A stretch of DNA of 64,000 nt from an uncultured Saprospirales bacterium (GTDB lineage: Bacteria; Bacteroidota; Bacteroidia; Chitinophagales; Saprospiraceae). Under the pieces are notes generated by a model that worked only from the letters and a program-made list of their open reading frames with translations, was not told the origin of the DNA and did no database searches. The stretch covers positions 6,379 to 70,378 of the forward strand of contig CALAZP010000278.1 in assembly GCA_937926355.1 (NCBI GenBank). Reading direction: 5' to 3'. The translations under genes were made by a program, and so were the position numbers. Numbering within the stretch: the stretch's first letter is position 1; every line of letters begins with the position of its first letter. Shown in pieces: positions 18,076 to 26,882 of this stretch.

Positions 18076-18084
18076 GATATATAG
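18076..18084 (+). promoter_or_regulatory. late promoter of the 911-residue protein gene
   Basis: GATATATAG 31 bases before ATG 18107. It overlaps the first codons of a longer GTG-initiated reading (18074), making that start unlikely. Confidence 0.6.
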
Positions 18085-18106
18085 AAAGCAAAAAAACACA
18101 AGTAGA

Positions 18107-20842
18107 ATGGACTTACTTAATCAATTAAAAACTCTTAGGGAAACAACCACTAACCCTGAAGTTAAATCTATTTGCGAATCCCATATCAATAAAATACAAA
18201 ACGGGGAGAACGTAAATGAATCCGCGGTCCTTGAATCTGTTGATCAGGTTGTGAAGGAAAGCGAAGGCGAAAGTGCTGTAAATCCTATGGAGATGATCAG
18301 ACAACAAGAAATTGAAAGATCTAAATCTGCAGCTCAAAGATTAATGGAATCTTGGGGAGGCATTGGATCATCGACTTCAAGAAATTCTGGATCCTACGTA
18401 GACTCTAAAAAGGATGAAAGTAATAACGAGGTAAGCAATATCTCGGAAAGCCTAAGAGAAGTTGCTGAAAAAGATCCAGCAGCTAAAGCTTTTATTGATT
18501 CTCAAGCAGTAAACAACTTGGGAGTTTATGAGTCCATTCTTTCCCTAAAAGGAACTGGAATTTACGAGCATCCTAATGTTAAGATCCTTTGCGAAAAATA
18601 TACACACCTGTTAAAAAGCAATAATATCCCTGAATTTTTGGTTGCCGAATCATTTGTCCAAGAACTTCAGAACTTTAACTGGGATAATAAAGTTAAGGCT
18701 GCTGTAGAAGCTATTAGTGAAAAAGTCCAATCACACCTACCTGAAATTGAGGTATCTAAAGCTCTTTACTCGATTGAGAAAAGCGCTGGTGCTGATTTCT
18801 ACTCACCAGTAACTGAATCTTTGAATAAGTGGTTGGTTTCAGAGAATAAATCAGTTACCCTGCTTTCAAAGGAACTTTCAAGATGGTCTTTTAATCCAAC
18901 TGTTAGAAACCTTGTTAATTCTCTTTCTTTGATGGAGTCATCTGAAAGTAAACTAAATATTCCCGTTAATAACGGAAATTCTTCAGTTAGAAAGGTTTAC
19001 TCACCTGTACATGTAAGCGGTGGTAAAACAGTGTTTACTATTGGTAATAATGTCTTTGAAGGAAACTCAGATGGAATTAAGAGACTTAATAGAGCAGAAT
19101 TTGAAGCTCTCCCAGCATCTTTTAGGTCTTTGCTAGAATCTTTCTATTCCTCTATGGTTAAGATTAACGAAAACGGTCTTAGCTTCTATGTTGGAAACAG
19201 CAGCTTTAAGCTTGTTGAAGAAAATGATTCGGTTGCAATCTATTCGAAAGAAACTAAGGTTAACTTCAAGGATATCAATCAACTTGCTAAGCAGATAGCT
19301 TTAGAGATATCTGGTAGCTTGGGTGTCAATGAATCTAAAGCGGTTTCAGATCTTATTAACTTATATGAGAATTTCGAAAATATCGTTGAGTTGGATTTTG
19401 CTAAAAGATTAGAATCAAAGGTATTTGAAGGTGTATCTGTAAACCTTATTAAATGGAACTCAAACCTTTACCTTAACAGGATCAATGAAGGAATGAACGA
19501 GAATTCTCTATTTAAGGTTAATGGATCACAAGCTACCAACATGGTTAAGGATTTGATGAAGTACGACATCTCTGAAGGATTAACAGAATTCTTGGATGGC
19601 GAGAACAGAATCAAGTCTATTATGCTTAACGATAGAAAGCAAATCATTGATAATATTTCTATTGTCGAGAATGAAATCAATAAGATTTCACATGCAATGG
19701 CTACAAACCCACCTTATGAAAATTCAAAAGAAATGCACAGAGCCAAGCATATGCTTGAGCAAGAGCTTTCTTCATTGAGAAAAAAATGGGCGGCTGTTAA
19801 CGAGGAGATCGAAAAGATCGAGTCTACTGTAACGAAAGTAAACGACTTGAACGAGGACGAGAAATTTACCGTAGGTGACTATGTAAAGGTAAAAGAATCT
19901 GGTAATACTGGTAAGGTAATTTCAGTCGATAGTACTTCCGGGTCTTATACAGTTCTTATGGACAACGGAAGAACTGGTGATTTCAGAATGGACGAGATCG
20001 TTGATATCGAAGAGGCATTAAAATCTGCTGGTGAAGAAAACCAAGAAGCAGACGAGACTCAAGAAGAAATCAAGGAGCAAGAAATGGCAGTAGCTCCTGA
20101 AAAACAAACTGAATCTGCAAAAGATAAAACTCCTGCTGCTACCCTAAAGGCTAACACCTCTGCAGCTCCTTCTGCTAAGGATCAAGACAATGCTGGTAAG
20201 AAGGACATCGAAAAGGAAGAGCATGCTAATTTAGAAGAAGCACCAGAGGGTAGCGAGAAGGAAACCAAGTATGACATTAAGTTAAAAGATTCTTTGGTTG
20301 ACAAGATGGGATACAACGTGAATGAAAATTCTGAAGACGTTGAGTCTACCGGGCCCGAAATGGCTGAGGCTCCCGTTGATGGTAATACAGAACTTTCTGA
20401 GAGAGACGTTGAAAATATTGACCAAAACTTAGCGGAAGCACCAGGGGGAAGAGATCATGCAGATTATGATGTAAAAGCTGCTCATGCAGAGGAGAAGAAC
20501 CCTGATATGGTTAAAACTGATCCTGAAATGGCTTCAGCTCCTGGGGATGGTACAGATAAAGAAATGCATCACGAGGTTGGCAAAGAAATGGGATATAATC
20601 TTGATGAAGCAAATGATGTTGAAAAGACAGACCAACAGTTTGCAGTAGCACCAGGTGGTGAGCACAAAGCAGAATATGATGTTGAAGTTGCTAAAGCTGA
20701 AAAGGCAGTAGCAGACGTTATGAAGACAAACCAAGAATTAGCTGAAGCTCCTGCAGCAGGAACTGAAGCTGAAACTGATGTTGAGGTAAACCCAGAAATG
20801 GGATATAACATTGACGAAAGCGAAGAGTCAAAAAAAAACTAA
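18107..20842 (+). CDS. large virion-associated protein with KOW-like domain and APxG repeats
   Basis: 911 residues from ATG 18107. A helical N-terminal two-thirds contains many NES/VNES sites (ENVNESAVLES). Around residue 590 comes a KOW-like SH3 barrel (KFTVGDYVKVKESGNTGKVI ... MDNGRTGDFRMDEI). The last 240 residues are an acidic repeat region built on units ending M/L-A-x-AP-x-G (EMAEAPVDG, NLAEAPGG, EMASAPGDG, QFAVAPGG, ELAEAPAAG) alternating with EMGYNxDE. The zero frame stops at TAA 20840 right after A AAA AAC, and the -1 frame continues 59 codons with another repeat unit. Probably an internal or structural late protein. No known family recognised. Confidence 0.65.
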   Translation: MDLLNQLKTLRETTTNPEVKSICESHINKIQNGENVNESAVLESVDQVVKESEGESAVNPMEMIRQQEIERSKSAAQRLMESWGGIGSSTSRNSGSYVDSKKDESNNEVSNISESLREVAEKDPAAKAFIDSQAVNNLGVYESILSLKGTGIYEHPNVKILCEKYTHLLKSNNIPEFLVAESFVQELQNFNWDNKVKAAVEAISEKVQSHLPEIEVSKALYSIEKSAGADFYSPVTESLNKWLVSENKSVTLLSKELSRWSFNPTVRNLVNSLSLMESSESKLNIPVNNGNSSVRKVYSPVHVSGGKTVFTIGNNVFEGNSDGIKRLNRAEFEALPASFRSLLESFYSSMVKINENGLSFYVGNSSFKLVEENDSVAIYSKETKVNFKDINQLAKQIALEISGSLGVNESKAVSDLINLYENFENIVELDFAKRLESKVFEGVSVNLIKWNSNLYLNRINEGMNENSLFKVNGSQATNMVKDLMKYDISEGLTEFLDGENRIKSIMLNDRKQIIDNISIVENEINKISHAMATNPPYENSKEMHRAKHMLEQELSSLRKKWAAVNEEIEKIESTVTKVNDLNEDEKFTVGDYVKVKESGNTGKVISVDSTSGSYTVLMDNGRTGDFRMDEIVDIEEALKSAGEENQEADETQEEIKEQEMAVAPEKQTESAKDKTPAATLKANTSAAPSAKDQDNAGKKDIEKEEHANLEEAPEGSEKETKYDIKLKDSLVDKMGYNVNENSEDVESTGPEMAEAPVDGNTELSERDVENIDQNLAEAPGGRDHADYDVKAAHAEEKNPDMVKTDPEMASAPGDGTDKEMHHEVGKEMGYNLDEANDVEKTDQQFAVAPGGEHKAEYDVEVAKAEKAVADVMKTNQELAEAPAAGTEAETDVEVNPEMGYNIDESEESKKN
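20833..20839 (+). promoter_or_regulatory. candidate -1 ribosomal frameshift slippery site
   Basis: A AAA AAC in the zero frame (TCA AAA AAA AAC TAA). It directly precedes the stop codon and is within a run of nine A. A hairpin GTTTGGGC/GCTCCAAC with a TTTT loop lies at 20860-20879. A weaker ACTAAG/CTTAGT stem lies at 20838-20856. Confidence 0.55.
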
Positions 20843-21018
20843 GAAAAATACTTAGTAAAGTTTGGGCTTTTGCTCCAACGGGAAAGGATCAATCTGAAAC
20901 ACCAGAACCTTTCGTCGATGAAATAAAAGATAAAATGAGCGTCGCCCCAGATGGAAAAGAACCAGCTGGAGACACGCTCATTTCTTCTGAAGATGGATCT
21001 GAAGAGGATAAGGCCTAG
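20839..21018 (+). CDS. -1 frame extension of the 911-residue protein
   Basis: 59 codons open from the slippery site to TAG 21016-21018, with no start codon or ribosome site before the first in-frame ATG, which falls mid-frame. The translation begins LRKILSKVWAFAPTGKDQ, continues acidic, and contains KMSVAPDGKEPAGD, the same AP-x-G unit as the upstream repeats. This homology of content across the frame boundary is the main evidence that it is translated as a C-terminal extension. An alternative is a recent one-base indel in the A run that truncated an originally longer gene. Confidence 0.6.
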   Translation, partial: LRKILSKVWAFAPTGKDQSETPEPFVDEIKDKMSVAPDGKEPAGDTLISSEDGSEEDKA

Positions 21019-21072
21019 GCCGAAACTAACCTCGAGGTTTAATCTAAAAATAATATAAGTATTAATAAGGTT

Positions 21073-21432
21073 GTGGCAAAGGCTTATGTAAAAAATAAAG
21101 ACCTGCTGGCTGCTATTATGGAGTCAAAGGAAAAAGGTGAGCTTACACCAGAAACCATCGAGATGTTTGGTTTAATGGTTCAGGGCATTTCAAAAAAGAT
21201 GGCTTACCGCGACCCAGACGATAAAGCTGACTGTATGGCTTTTGCTATGGAAGATCTTTGTAAATACTGGAATAGGTTTAATCCAGAAAAATCGAATAAT
21301 CCATTTGCCTATTATACACAGATTGCAAAAAATGGGTTTGCAAAGGGATGGAAGAAAATACATCCACCAAAGGCACCAAAAACAATTCCATTCTCTTACA
21401 TAACAGGCGATGACAATACATATAATGTATAA
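21073..21432 (+). CDS. gp55: late-transcription sigma factor, gp55-like
   Basis: 119 residues from GTG 21073. The segment YRDPDDKADCMAFAMEDL, then YWNRFNPEKSNNPFAYYTQI, then FAKGWKKI, matches the core of T4-type gp55 (DDM..., FNPEKS.NPFAYFT, F..RIKKEKK). gp55 binds core RNA polymerase and recognises the T4 late promoter TATAAATA. The abundant GATATATA boxes in this window are the likely targets. T4 gp55 is 185 residues, so this form is compact. Confidence 0.75.
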   Translation: MAKAYVKNKDLLAAIMESKEKGELTPETIEMFGLMVQGISKKMAYRDPDDKADCMAFAMEDLCKYWNRFNPEKSNNPFAYYTQIAKNGFAKGWKKIHPPKAPKTIPFSYITGDDNTYNV

Positions 21433-21434
21433 TC

Positions 21435-21920
21435 ATGCCCGATATAAAGAAAATAAAACCCAATGGGGACTATAAGTCTGGCTTATACGTTCCACAAAAC
21501 CCGGACAAGTACATTGGTGATGTCCATAATATAATCTGCAGATCTTCTTGGGAATTTAGGTTTTGTCGTTATTGTGATACGAACGACAAAATACTTAAAT
21601 GGAGTTCTGAACCAATCTCGATTCCTTATTATAATCCTTTGGATAAAAAAGAACACCAATATAACGTGGACTTTTATATGCAAGTTCTTAAAGATGATGA
21701 CCAAACTCAGGATTGGATAATAGAGGTCAAACCAGAAAAGCATTTTAAGAAACCCATACTTGAGGGGAATTCAACACTTAAGAAGCTTAAGTCCTACAAC
21801 CATAAAATGCAGATCTGGATTACCAACCAAGCCAAATTCAAAGCAGCACAGAGGTGGGCAGATGCTAGGGGCTATAAATTCGGTGTGGTTGACGAGAACT
21901 TTTTATTTAGGAGCAAGTGA
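21435..21920 (+). CDS. gp4: head completion nuclease (gp4-like)
   Basis: 161 residues, close to T4 gp4 (150). Diagnostic segments are CRSSWEFRFCRYCDTND, ILKWSSEPISIPYYNP, YNVDFYMQV and WIIEVKPEK, followed by KLKSYNHKMQIWITNQAKF. The VDF...EVKP arrangement is the restriction-nuclease-like active site of this family. It acts at the end of head filling before tail joining. It lies 2 bases after the gp55-like gene. Confidence 0.85.
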   Translation: MPDIKKIKPNGDYKSGLYVPQNPDKYIGDVHNIICRSSWEFRFCRYCDTNDKILKWSSEPISIPYYNPLDKKEHQYNVDFYMQVLKDDDQTQDWIIEVKPEKHFKKPILEGNSTLKKLKSYNHKMQIWITNQAKFKAAQRWADARGYKFGVVDENFLFRSK

Positions 21921-22522
21921 AGCCTTTCGAAGAACAAATTAAGGATCTAAGAAAGGGATCTCAGTCGATTTCTAGCATTTCTAATGAATCGAATGATTTA
22001 TTTAAGAAGAAATATGGTCCGGGCGGATCTGGTGGAAGATTAGAATTCAATGGGGATTTCATACCGGGTAAATTCTATACCTGCGAATACAAAACGAAAA
22101 CGAAGGTCTCTGAGAAAACCCCTTTCATTGATAGGGAGCCGGTTTTTATTTTTCTTAAAAAAGAAAAGTTTCAAAGCGGATCGATAGCTGTCTCTATGGA
22201 TCTTGGTGTAATTCCTCCTGATTATAGGGGGAATATTATGGTAAAACTGTGGAATCAGTACTACAACATATTTAAAGATAATGAGTCTTTACCATACACT
22301 TCACAAATCCCCATACAGGGAATTAGCAGATCTTTCGACCTTTTGTTGAATGGTACTGGATGGAAAACTTCCCTGACTGGATTTAAATTGGATTTTATGG
22401 ATAACATTAAGGTTATAGACTATTCTGACCTTGTGAGGATCCCATACCTTTCGAATTTTATGATAGAGGGACAATCTATTAATGGGATATATAATGATTA
22501 TAGATCGAAATTAAATCTTTAG
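21917..22522 (+). CDS. conserved phage protein of unknown function
   Basis: 201 residues from GTG 21917, overlapping the gp4-like stop (GTGA). The core FIPGKFYTCEYKTK, then TPFIDREPVFIFLKK, then VSMDLGVIPPDYRGNIM, has the shape PG..Y...Y......P..D..P...., seen in phage proteins of unknown role. Position between gp4 and the portals suggests head-tail assembly. In T4 the neighbour of gene 4 is gene 53, but a gp53-type protein is found here at 60033, so this is not gp53. Confidence 0.5.
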   Translation: MKPFEEQIKDLRKGSQSISSISNESNDLFKKKYGPGGSGGRLEFNGDFIPGKFYTCEYKTKTKVSEKTPFIDREPVFIFLKKEKFQSGSIAVSMDLGVIPPDYRGNIMVKLWNQYYNIFKDNESLPYTSQIPIQGISRSFDLLLNGTGWKTSLTGFKLDFMDNIKVIDYSDLVRIPYLSNFMIEGQSINGIYNDYRSKLNL

Positions 22523-22555
22523 GATAAAGTACAAAATACAGATCTTATTTTATAA

Positions 22556-24196
22556 ATGGCCGGATTTAACGAAACACCAGAGGGAAACCCAATATTCCAA
22601 AGGATTAGAGAGTCTGTAAAGTCTCTAAGTAATTTTGGTATGAGATATGGTGACATGGTCATTAAAAACTCACAAGCAATTGGATCGATAGAGGCTGAAT
22701 TTATGAAAAAGCAATCTATCGATGATGAGAGTTTGCTTTATTCATTAGGTAGACAAGATACTACTACAAGGCAGTTTATTAGCTACTATGATAAAGATTA
22801 TGCGGGGAAGAGAGACTATCTTAGAAAGTTTGCTCTTAATCCTGAGATAGAGTATATCCTTGATACCGTTTGTGACGAGGCTATTACCTTTGATCCCTAT
22901 AATTTCTTTGCATATCCTGCATTCTTGAACCTTACCGGAGTTAAAGATAAGGTAAAGGAAAGGCTTGACGAGAACTACAAGAAGCTTTACGATATGTTTG
23001 GCTTTGGTGACGACATTAGTGCCTGGCAGTATTTTAGGCAGCTGATGGTTGATGGATTTCTTTCTTTTGAAATTGTTTATGATGATAAAGGAAAGAATAT
23101 AATCGGGTTCAAAGAGCTCGATGCAACTACACTAATGCCATCCGTAGAAAAACAACCAGATGGTACTTATTTGAACGTGTGGTATCAATACCCCAAGGAT
23201 ATTAATAAGAGGAGGATGCTATATGATTCCCAGGTGATCTACATATCGTTTGCTAAGGGAAACACGGTTTCTAGAGTAAGTTACGTCGAGAGACTGATAA
23301 GACCTTATAACGTTCTTAGAATTATTGAATACACTAGGGTTATTTGGTCTGTTATGAATGCTTCCTTCCGGATGAAAATGACAGTACCGATCGGATCTAG
23401 ATCTCCTCAAAAATCTATGCAAACCTTGGGAGAGTTAATGAGTATCTATAAAGAAGATATTAGATTCAATGACGAAAGTGGGGAACTAACTATCGACGGG
23501 AGACCAAAAATCCAGTTCTATAAGAATTATCTTATGCCATCTGGTGTAAATGGAACACCGACGATAGAACCTCTAAACAATGCAGGACCTAACCTTAACG
23601 ATCCACAGCCGCTAGCATATTTTTATGATAAGCTTGTTCAAGAATCTAAGGTTCCTTTTTCAAGATTTCAAGGACCCGATGGAGGATCTATTGGAAACTA
23701 TTCAAATGGAGCAGAAGGACTTGATAAGGAAGAAATAAGATTTGGTAAGTTTATCAGTAGGCTTAGATCCATATTCCAGGACTTGCTGGTTAAACCCCTT
23801 TGGATTCAGATGTGTAAAGATTTCCCTGAATTAGAGAAGGATTACTTATTTAAAAGCCAACTTGGTCTAAAATACGTTTCTGATAATCCCTTTAGGATTA
23901 ACCAGGAGATAGAGACTATGCTTAAAAAGAAAGAGCAGATTGATGGTATGTATTCTCTGACCGATGATAGCGGTGAGCCATTCTTTTCTTTGGCTTATCT
24001 AATAGAATCTCATCTTGGAATGACTGAAGATGATATCAAGGCGAACAAGGAAGCCATTGAGAAGAGAAAAGAGGAAGAAAAAAAGAAATCCGAGGAAGAG
24101 GCTAAATCTGCAGGAGAGGAGGGAGAAGGTGCTCCTCCAGAAGAAACCCCGGAGGAACCACCGGCAGAGGGTCCGGAAGAAACCCCACAAGAATAA
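22556..24196 (+). CDS. gp20: portal protein (gp20-like), copy 1
   Basis: Portal vertex protein of 546 residues (T4 gp20 524). Portal features are RDYLRKFALNPEIEYILDTV, DGFLSFEIVYDDKGKNIIGF, RVSYVERLIRPYN, VMNASFRMKM and the clip/crown part DEIRFGKFISRLRSIFQDLL. The last 60 residues are a charged Lys/Glu then Pro/Glu tail. It forms the ring for packaging and tail attachment. A clear paralogue follows 9 bases downstream. Confidence 0.92.
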   Translation: MAGFNETPEGNPIFQRIRESVKSLSNFGMRYGDMVIKNSQAIGSIEAEFMKKQSIDDESLLYSLGRQDTTTRQFISYYDKDYAGKRDYLRKFALNPEIEYILDTVCDEAITFDPYNFFAYPAFLNLTGVKDKVKERLDENYKKLYDMFGFGDDISAWQYFRQLMVDGFLSFEIVYDDKGKNIIGFKELDATTLMPSVEKQPDGTYLNVWYQYPKDINKRRMLYDSQVIYISFAKGNTVSRVSYVERLIRPYNVLRIIEYTRVIWSVMNASFRMKMTVPIGSRSPQKSMQTLGELMSIYKEDIRFNDESGELTIDGRPKIQFYKNYLMPSGVNGTPTIEPLNNAGPNLNDPQPLAYFYDKLVQESKVPFSRFQGPDGGSIGNYSNGAEGLDKEEIRFGKFISRLRSIFQDLLVKPLWIQMCKDFPELEKDYLFKSQLGLKYVSDNPFRINQEIETMLKKKEQIDGMYSLTDDSGEPFFSLAYLIESHLGMTEDDIKANKEAIEKRKEEEKKKSEEEAKSAGEEGEGAPPEETPEEPPAEGPEETPQE

Positions 24197-24205
24197 TAAT
24201 ATAGG

Positions 24206-25810
24206 ATGGCAGGTTTTTTAGATTATGTAGCAGAAAGATCCTTCTTGGGCAACCTTTATAAGAATTTGTCTAAGGTTGGAAGGTTTGGTATGGAGTATGA
24301 GGATATGGTAATTCGTAATTCTCAAGCTGTTGGTGCTACCGAATCTAATTTTTTCAACGAGCAAGGAACAGGATTTACCGAGAATAATGCCTTTTATTGG
24401 ACCCTTGGATATCAAGATACTAAGGTCAGGAAATACATTGCTTATTTTGATAAGGATTACCTTGGTAAAAGGGACTTTCTTAGAAAATTTTCTCTAAATG
24501 GTGAGATTGATTTTATTTTAGATACACTTACTGACGATGCTATTAATTATGATGACAAAAATTTCTTTAGTTATCCTTCTTTAGCAAATATTGATCTAAA
24601 GCCAAATGTTCTTGATAAGGTAAATGAGACTTATCAGAATCTTTACATGTTGTTTGGTTTCCAGCAAAGTATCTTAGCCTGGCAATATTTTAAGCAATTC
24701 TTGATAGATGGTTTTTTGGCTTTTGAAATTGTCTATTCCACAGACGGTAAGAAAATAGTTGGTTTCAAAGAATTGGACCCAACGTCACTTCAGCCTGCTA
24801 CCGAACAGCAACCAAATGGTGAATTCCAGCAGATATGGATACAATATCCAGAGGATAACAAGATGACCAGGAAGCTCAAGAGTGAGCAGATCATTTATCT
24901 TTCGTATGCGAAAGGAAATACAATTTCTAGGGTAAGTTATGTAGAGAGGCTTATAAGGTCCTACAACATTCTAAGAATCATGGAAAACACCAGGGTTATT
25001 TGGAATGTGATGAATGCCTCTTATAGACTTAAGTTTGTAATCCCTGTTGGTTCACAATCCCAACAAAAAGCAATGCAGACACTGGGTCAATTGATGTCTA
25101 TTTATAAGGAAGAGATTGAACTCAACGATTTCTCTGGTGAGCTAACAGTAAACGGTAGACCTAAGGTACAATTCTACAAGAATTATCTTTTTCCCGAGAA
25201 AGATGGACAATCTCCACAGATCGAAACGTTGGATCCCAATGGACCAGACTTCAATGTCATGGATAATGTCATCTATTTCTATAACAAACTTAAGCAGGAT
25301 TCAAAAATACCTTATGCAAGGTTTGCTTTCAGGAACGGTACCCCTGCTAATTACCAGATAAGTATAGACCAGCTAGAAAGGGATGAAATTAGGTTTGAAA
25401 AATTCCTTACTAGGTTGAGATCAATATTTCAAGAAATATTGGTCAAGCCACTTTATATACAGATGTGCTTGGACTTTCCTGAATTAGCTAAAGATAGATC
25501 GTTTAAGAGTAATCTGGGTCTTACCTATGTTAGAGAAAACCTTTTCGAGGAATTCATCCAGTTACAAAACTACACTAAACGTACACAGTTTATAAACGAT
25601 CTGGGCGAGATGAAGCAAAAGATTGGTGAAGAAGAGGTGTCTTATTTTGACAAGGAATTCTTGATTAAAAGATACCTTGGCTTGACTATGGATGAGTATA
25701 AAAAGAACGAGAAATACAAGGAAGCTGAAGCTAAGCTTGCTGAAGAAAAAGCTAAGGAAGCTGGATCCGAAGGAGGAGAAGAAGGCGGAGGCGAGTCATT
25801 CACCCTATAA
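24206..25810 (+). CDS. gp20: portal protein (gp20-like), copy 2
   Basis: 534 residues, aligning along the whole length with copy 1: NSQAVGATE versus NSQAIGSIE, RDFLRKFSLNGEIDFILDT, DGFLAFEIVYSTDGKKIVGF, RVSYVERLIRSYN, QTLGQLMSIYKEEI, ELTVNGRPKVQFYKNYLFP and ERDEIRFEKFLTRLRSIFQ. All portal blocks are intact, so it is not a decaying copy. The C-terminal tails differ (Gly/Glu-rich here). A phage normally has one portal gene, so a mixed 12-mer or alternative use is implied. Confidence 0.9.
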   Translation: MAGFLDYVAERSFLGNLYKNLSKVGRFGMEYEDMVIRNSQAVGATESNFFNEQGTGFTENNAFYWTLGYQDTKVRKYIAYFDKDYLGKRDFLRKFSLNGEIDFILDTLTDDAINYDDKNFFSYPSLANIDLKPNVLDKVNETYQNLYMLFGFQQSILAWQYFKQFLIDGFLAFEIVYSTDGKKIVGFKELDPTSLQPATEQQPNGEFQQIWIQYPEDNKMTRKLKSEQIIYLSYAKGNTISRVSYVERLIRSYNILRIMENTRVIWNVMNASYRLKFVIPVGSQSQQKAMQTLGQLMSIYKEEIELNDFSGELTVNGRPKVQFYKNYLFPEKDGQSPQIETLDPNGPDFNVMDNVIYFYNKLKQDSKIPYARFAFRNGTPANYQISIDQLERDEIRFEKFLTRLRSIFQEILVKPLYIQMCLDFPELAKDRSFKSNLGLTYVRENLFEEFIQLQNYTKRTQFINDLGEMKQKIGEEEVSYFDKEFLIKRYLGLTMDEYKKNEKYKEAEAKLAEEKAKEAGSEGGEEGGGESFTL

Positions 25811-25821
25811 ATTTCATCTAA

Positions 25822-26829
25822 ATGGATCTAAAGGATATTCTATCTTCAAAGAAAATTCTGGTAGTTGGAGACGTTATATTGGACCATTATATCTATGGTA
25901 AGGTATATCGAGTTTCACCTGAAGCCCCAGTACCTGTGGTTTTGAAATCCCATTCAACATATTGCTTGGGGGGTTCGGCAAACGTTGCTCAAAACATTTC
26001 TTCTTTTGGCTCTGAATGTTGGCTACTCGGTGTCTATGGTGACGACTGGGGATCCTTAGAAATTGATACATTGCTTAATCAAAGGAACATAAATTCTTTA
26101 ATGGTAAAGGATTGGTCTAGGTCAACTATAGAAAAAACTAGGGTGATTGGTAATAATCACCAGATTGTAAGGATAGATTCGGAAAGAACTGATCCACTAA
26201 TACCAGATATTGAGGAGGAGGTTTTGAAATCGTTTGATTCTATCATACATCAAATGGATGGCGTTATTATACAAGACTACGGAAAGGGAATGCTAAGTAC
26301 AGAAGTTATTGATAAGATAACCAAAAAGTGTCTAGACCTTGGAATACCTACCCTTACTGATCCGAAGGATAAGGATTTCTCTAAATATGCTGGGTCTACC
26401 TGGATAAAACCAAATCTTAGCGAGTTTAAGTCAGCATTAAATATTCCACAGCCAGAATCGCTTGATTTAAAAAGAACCATAAAATTAATGGATAGCCTAA
26501 GGGATGATTTTGGTTTTGACGGTGTCTTGCTTACTCTTTCGGAGGATGGGATGCTGCTAAAGACCGCTTCCGATTTTAAGCAAGTTGATGGGGTTCAAAT
26601 AGAGGTGACTGATGTTTCTGGAGCTGGAGACACGGTTAGTGCCGTTTTCATGCTTCTCTTAACAAACAACGTTTCTGACCTTGACTGTTTAAGGATATCA
26701 AATCTTGCTGGTTCTTTGGTCTGTCAGGTATCTGGTGCAGTCCCAGTAGATGCTAATCTCCTGTATATGAATTTACTTAAAAATTCTTGGGTTATTACAA
26801 ACAAATCAGGAGAGCCCATTCTAGTGTAG
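25822..26829 (+). CDS. PfkB-family kinase, HldE/RfaE kinase-domain type
   Basis: 335 residues matching the kinase half of HldE, which phosphorylates D-glycero-beta-D-manno-heptose-7-phosphate. Seen: ILVVGDVILDHYIYG at the start, the family signature RVSPEAPVPV (30-39), CLGGSANVAQN, IIQDYGKGML, PTLTDPKDKDF and the PfkB catalytic VTDVSGAGDTVSAVF. The adenylyltransferase half is absent. It might alter a host surface sugar pathway or supply a virion or DNA sugar. Substrate is inferred from motif only. It sits between portal and DNA ligase genes. Confidence 0.8.
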   Translation: MDLKDILSSKKILVVGDVILDHYIYGKVYRVSPEAPVPVVLKSHSTYCLGGSANVAQNISSFGSECWLLGVYGDDWGSLEIDTLLNQRNINSLMVKDWSRSTIEKTRVIGNNHQIVRIDSERTDPLIPDIEEEVLKSFDSIIHQMDGVIIQDYGKGMLSTEVIDKITKKCLDLGIPTLTDPKDKDFSKYAGSTWIKPNLSEFKSALNIPQPESLDLKRTIKLMDSLRDDFGFDGVLLTLSEDGMLLKTASDFKQVDGVQIEVTDVSGAGDTVSAVFMLLLTNNVSDLDCLRISNLAGSLVCQVSGAVPVDANLLYMNLLKNSWVITNKSGEPILV

Positions 26830-26857
26830 ATCATTTTTTTAGTACGCCTTGGTTTCT

Positions 26858-26865
26858 TAGATTTG
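26858..26865 (+). promoter_or_regulatory. possible host-type (Bacteroidota -7) early promoter
   Basis: TAGATTTG (TAnnTTTG) within CTTAGATTTGT, 25 bases before the ligase ATG. A TATAATC string follows at 26874. Confidence 0.4.
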
Positions 26866-26882
26866 TACCATAATATAATCTT

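Noticed and set aside
18074..18106. GTG 18074 as start of the 911-residue protein
   Set aside because: It overlaps the late promoter box at 18076. ATG 18107 fits the spacing rule.
20860..20879. GTTTGGGC hairpin as an intrinsic terminator
   Set aside because: No T run follows, it has a mismatch, and it lies within the -1 frame extension.
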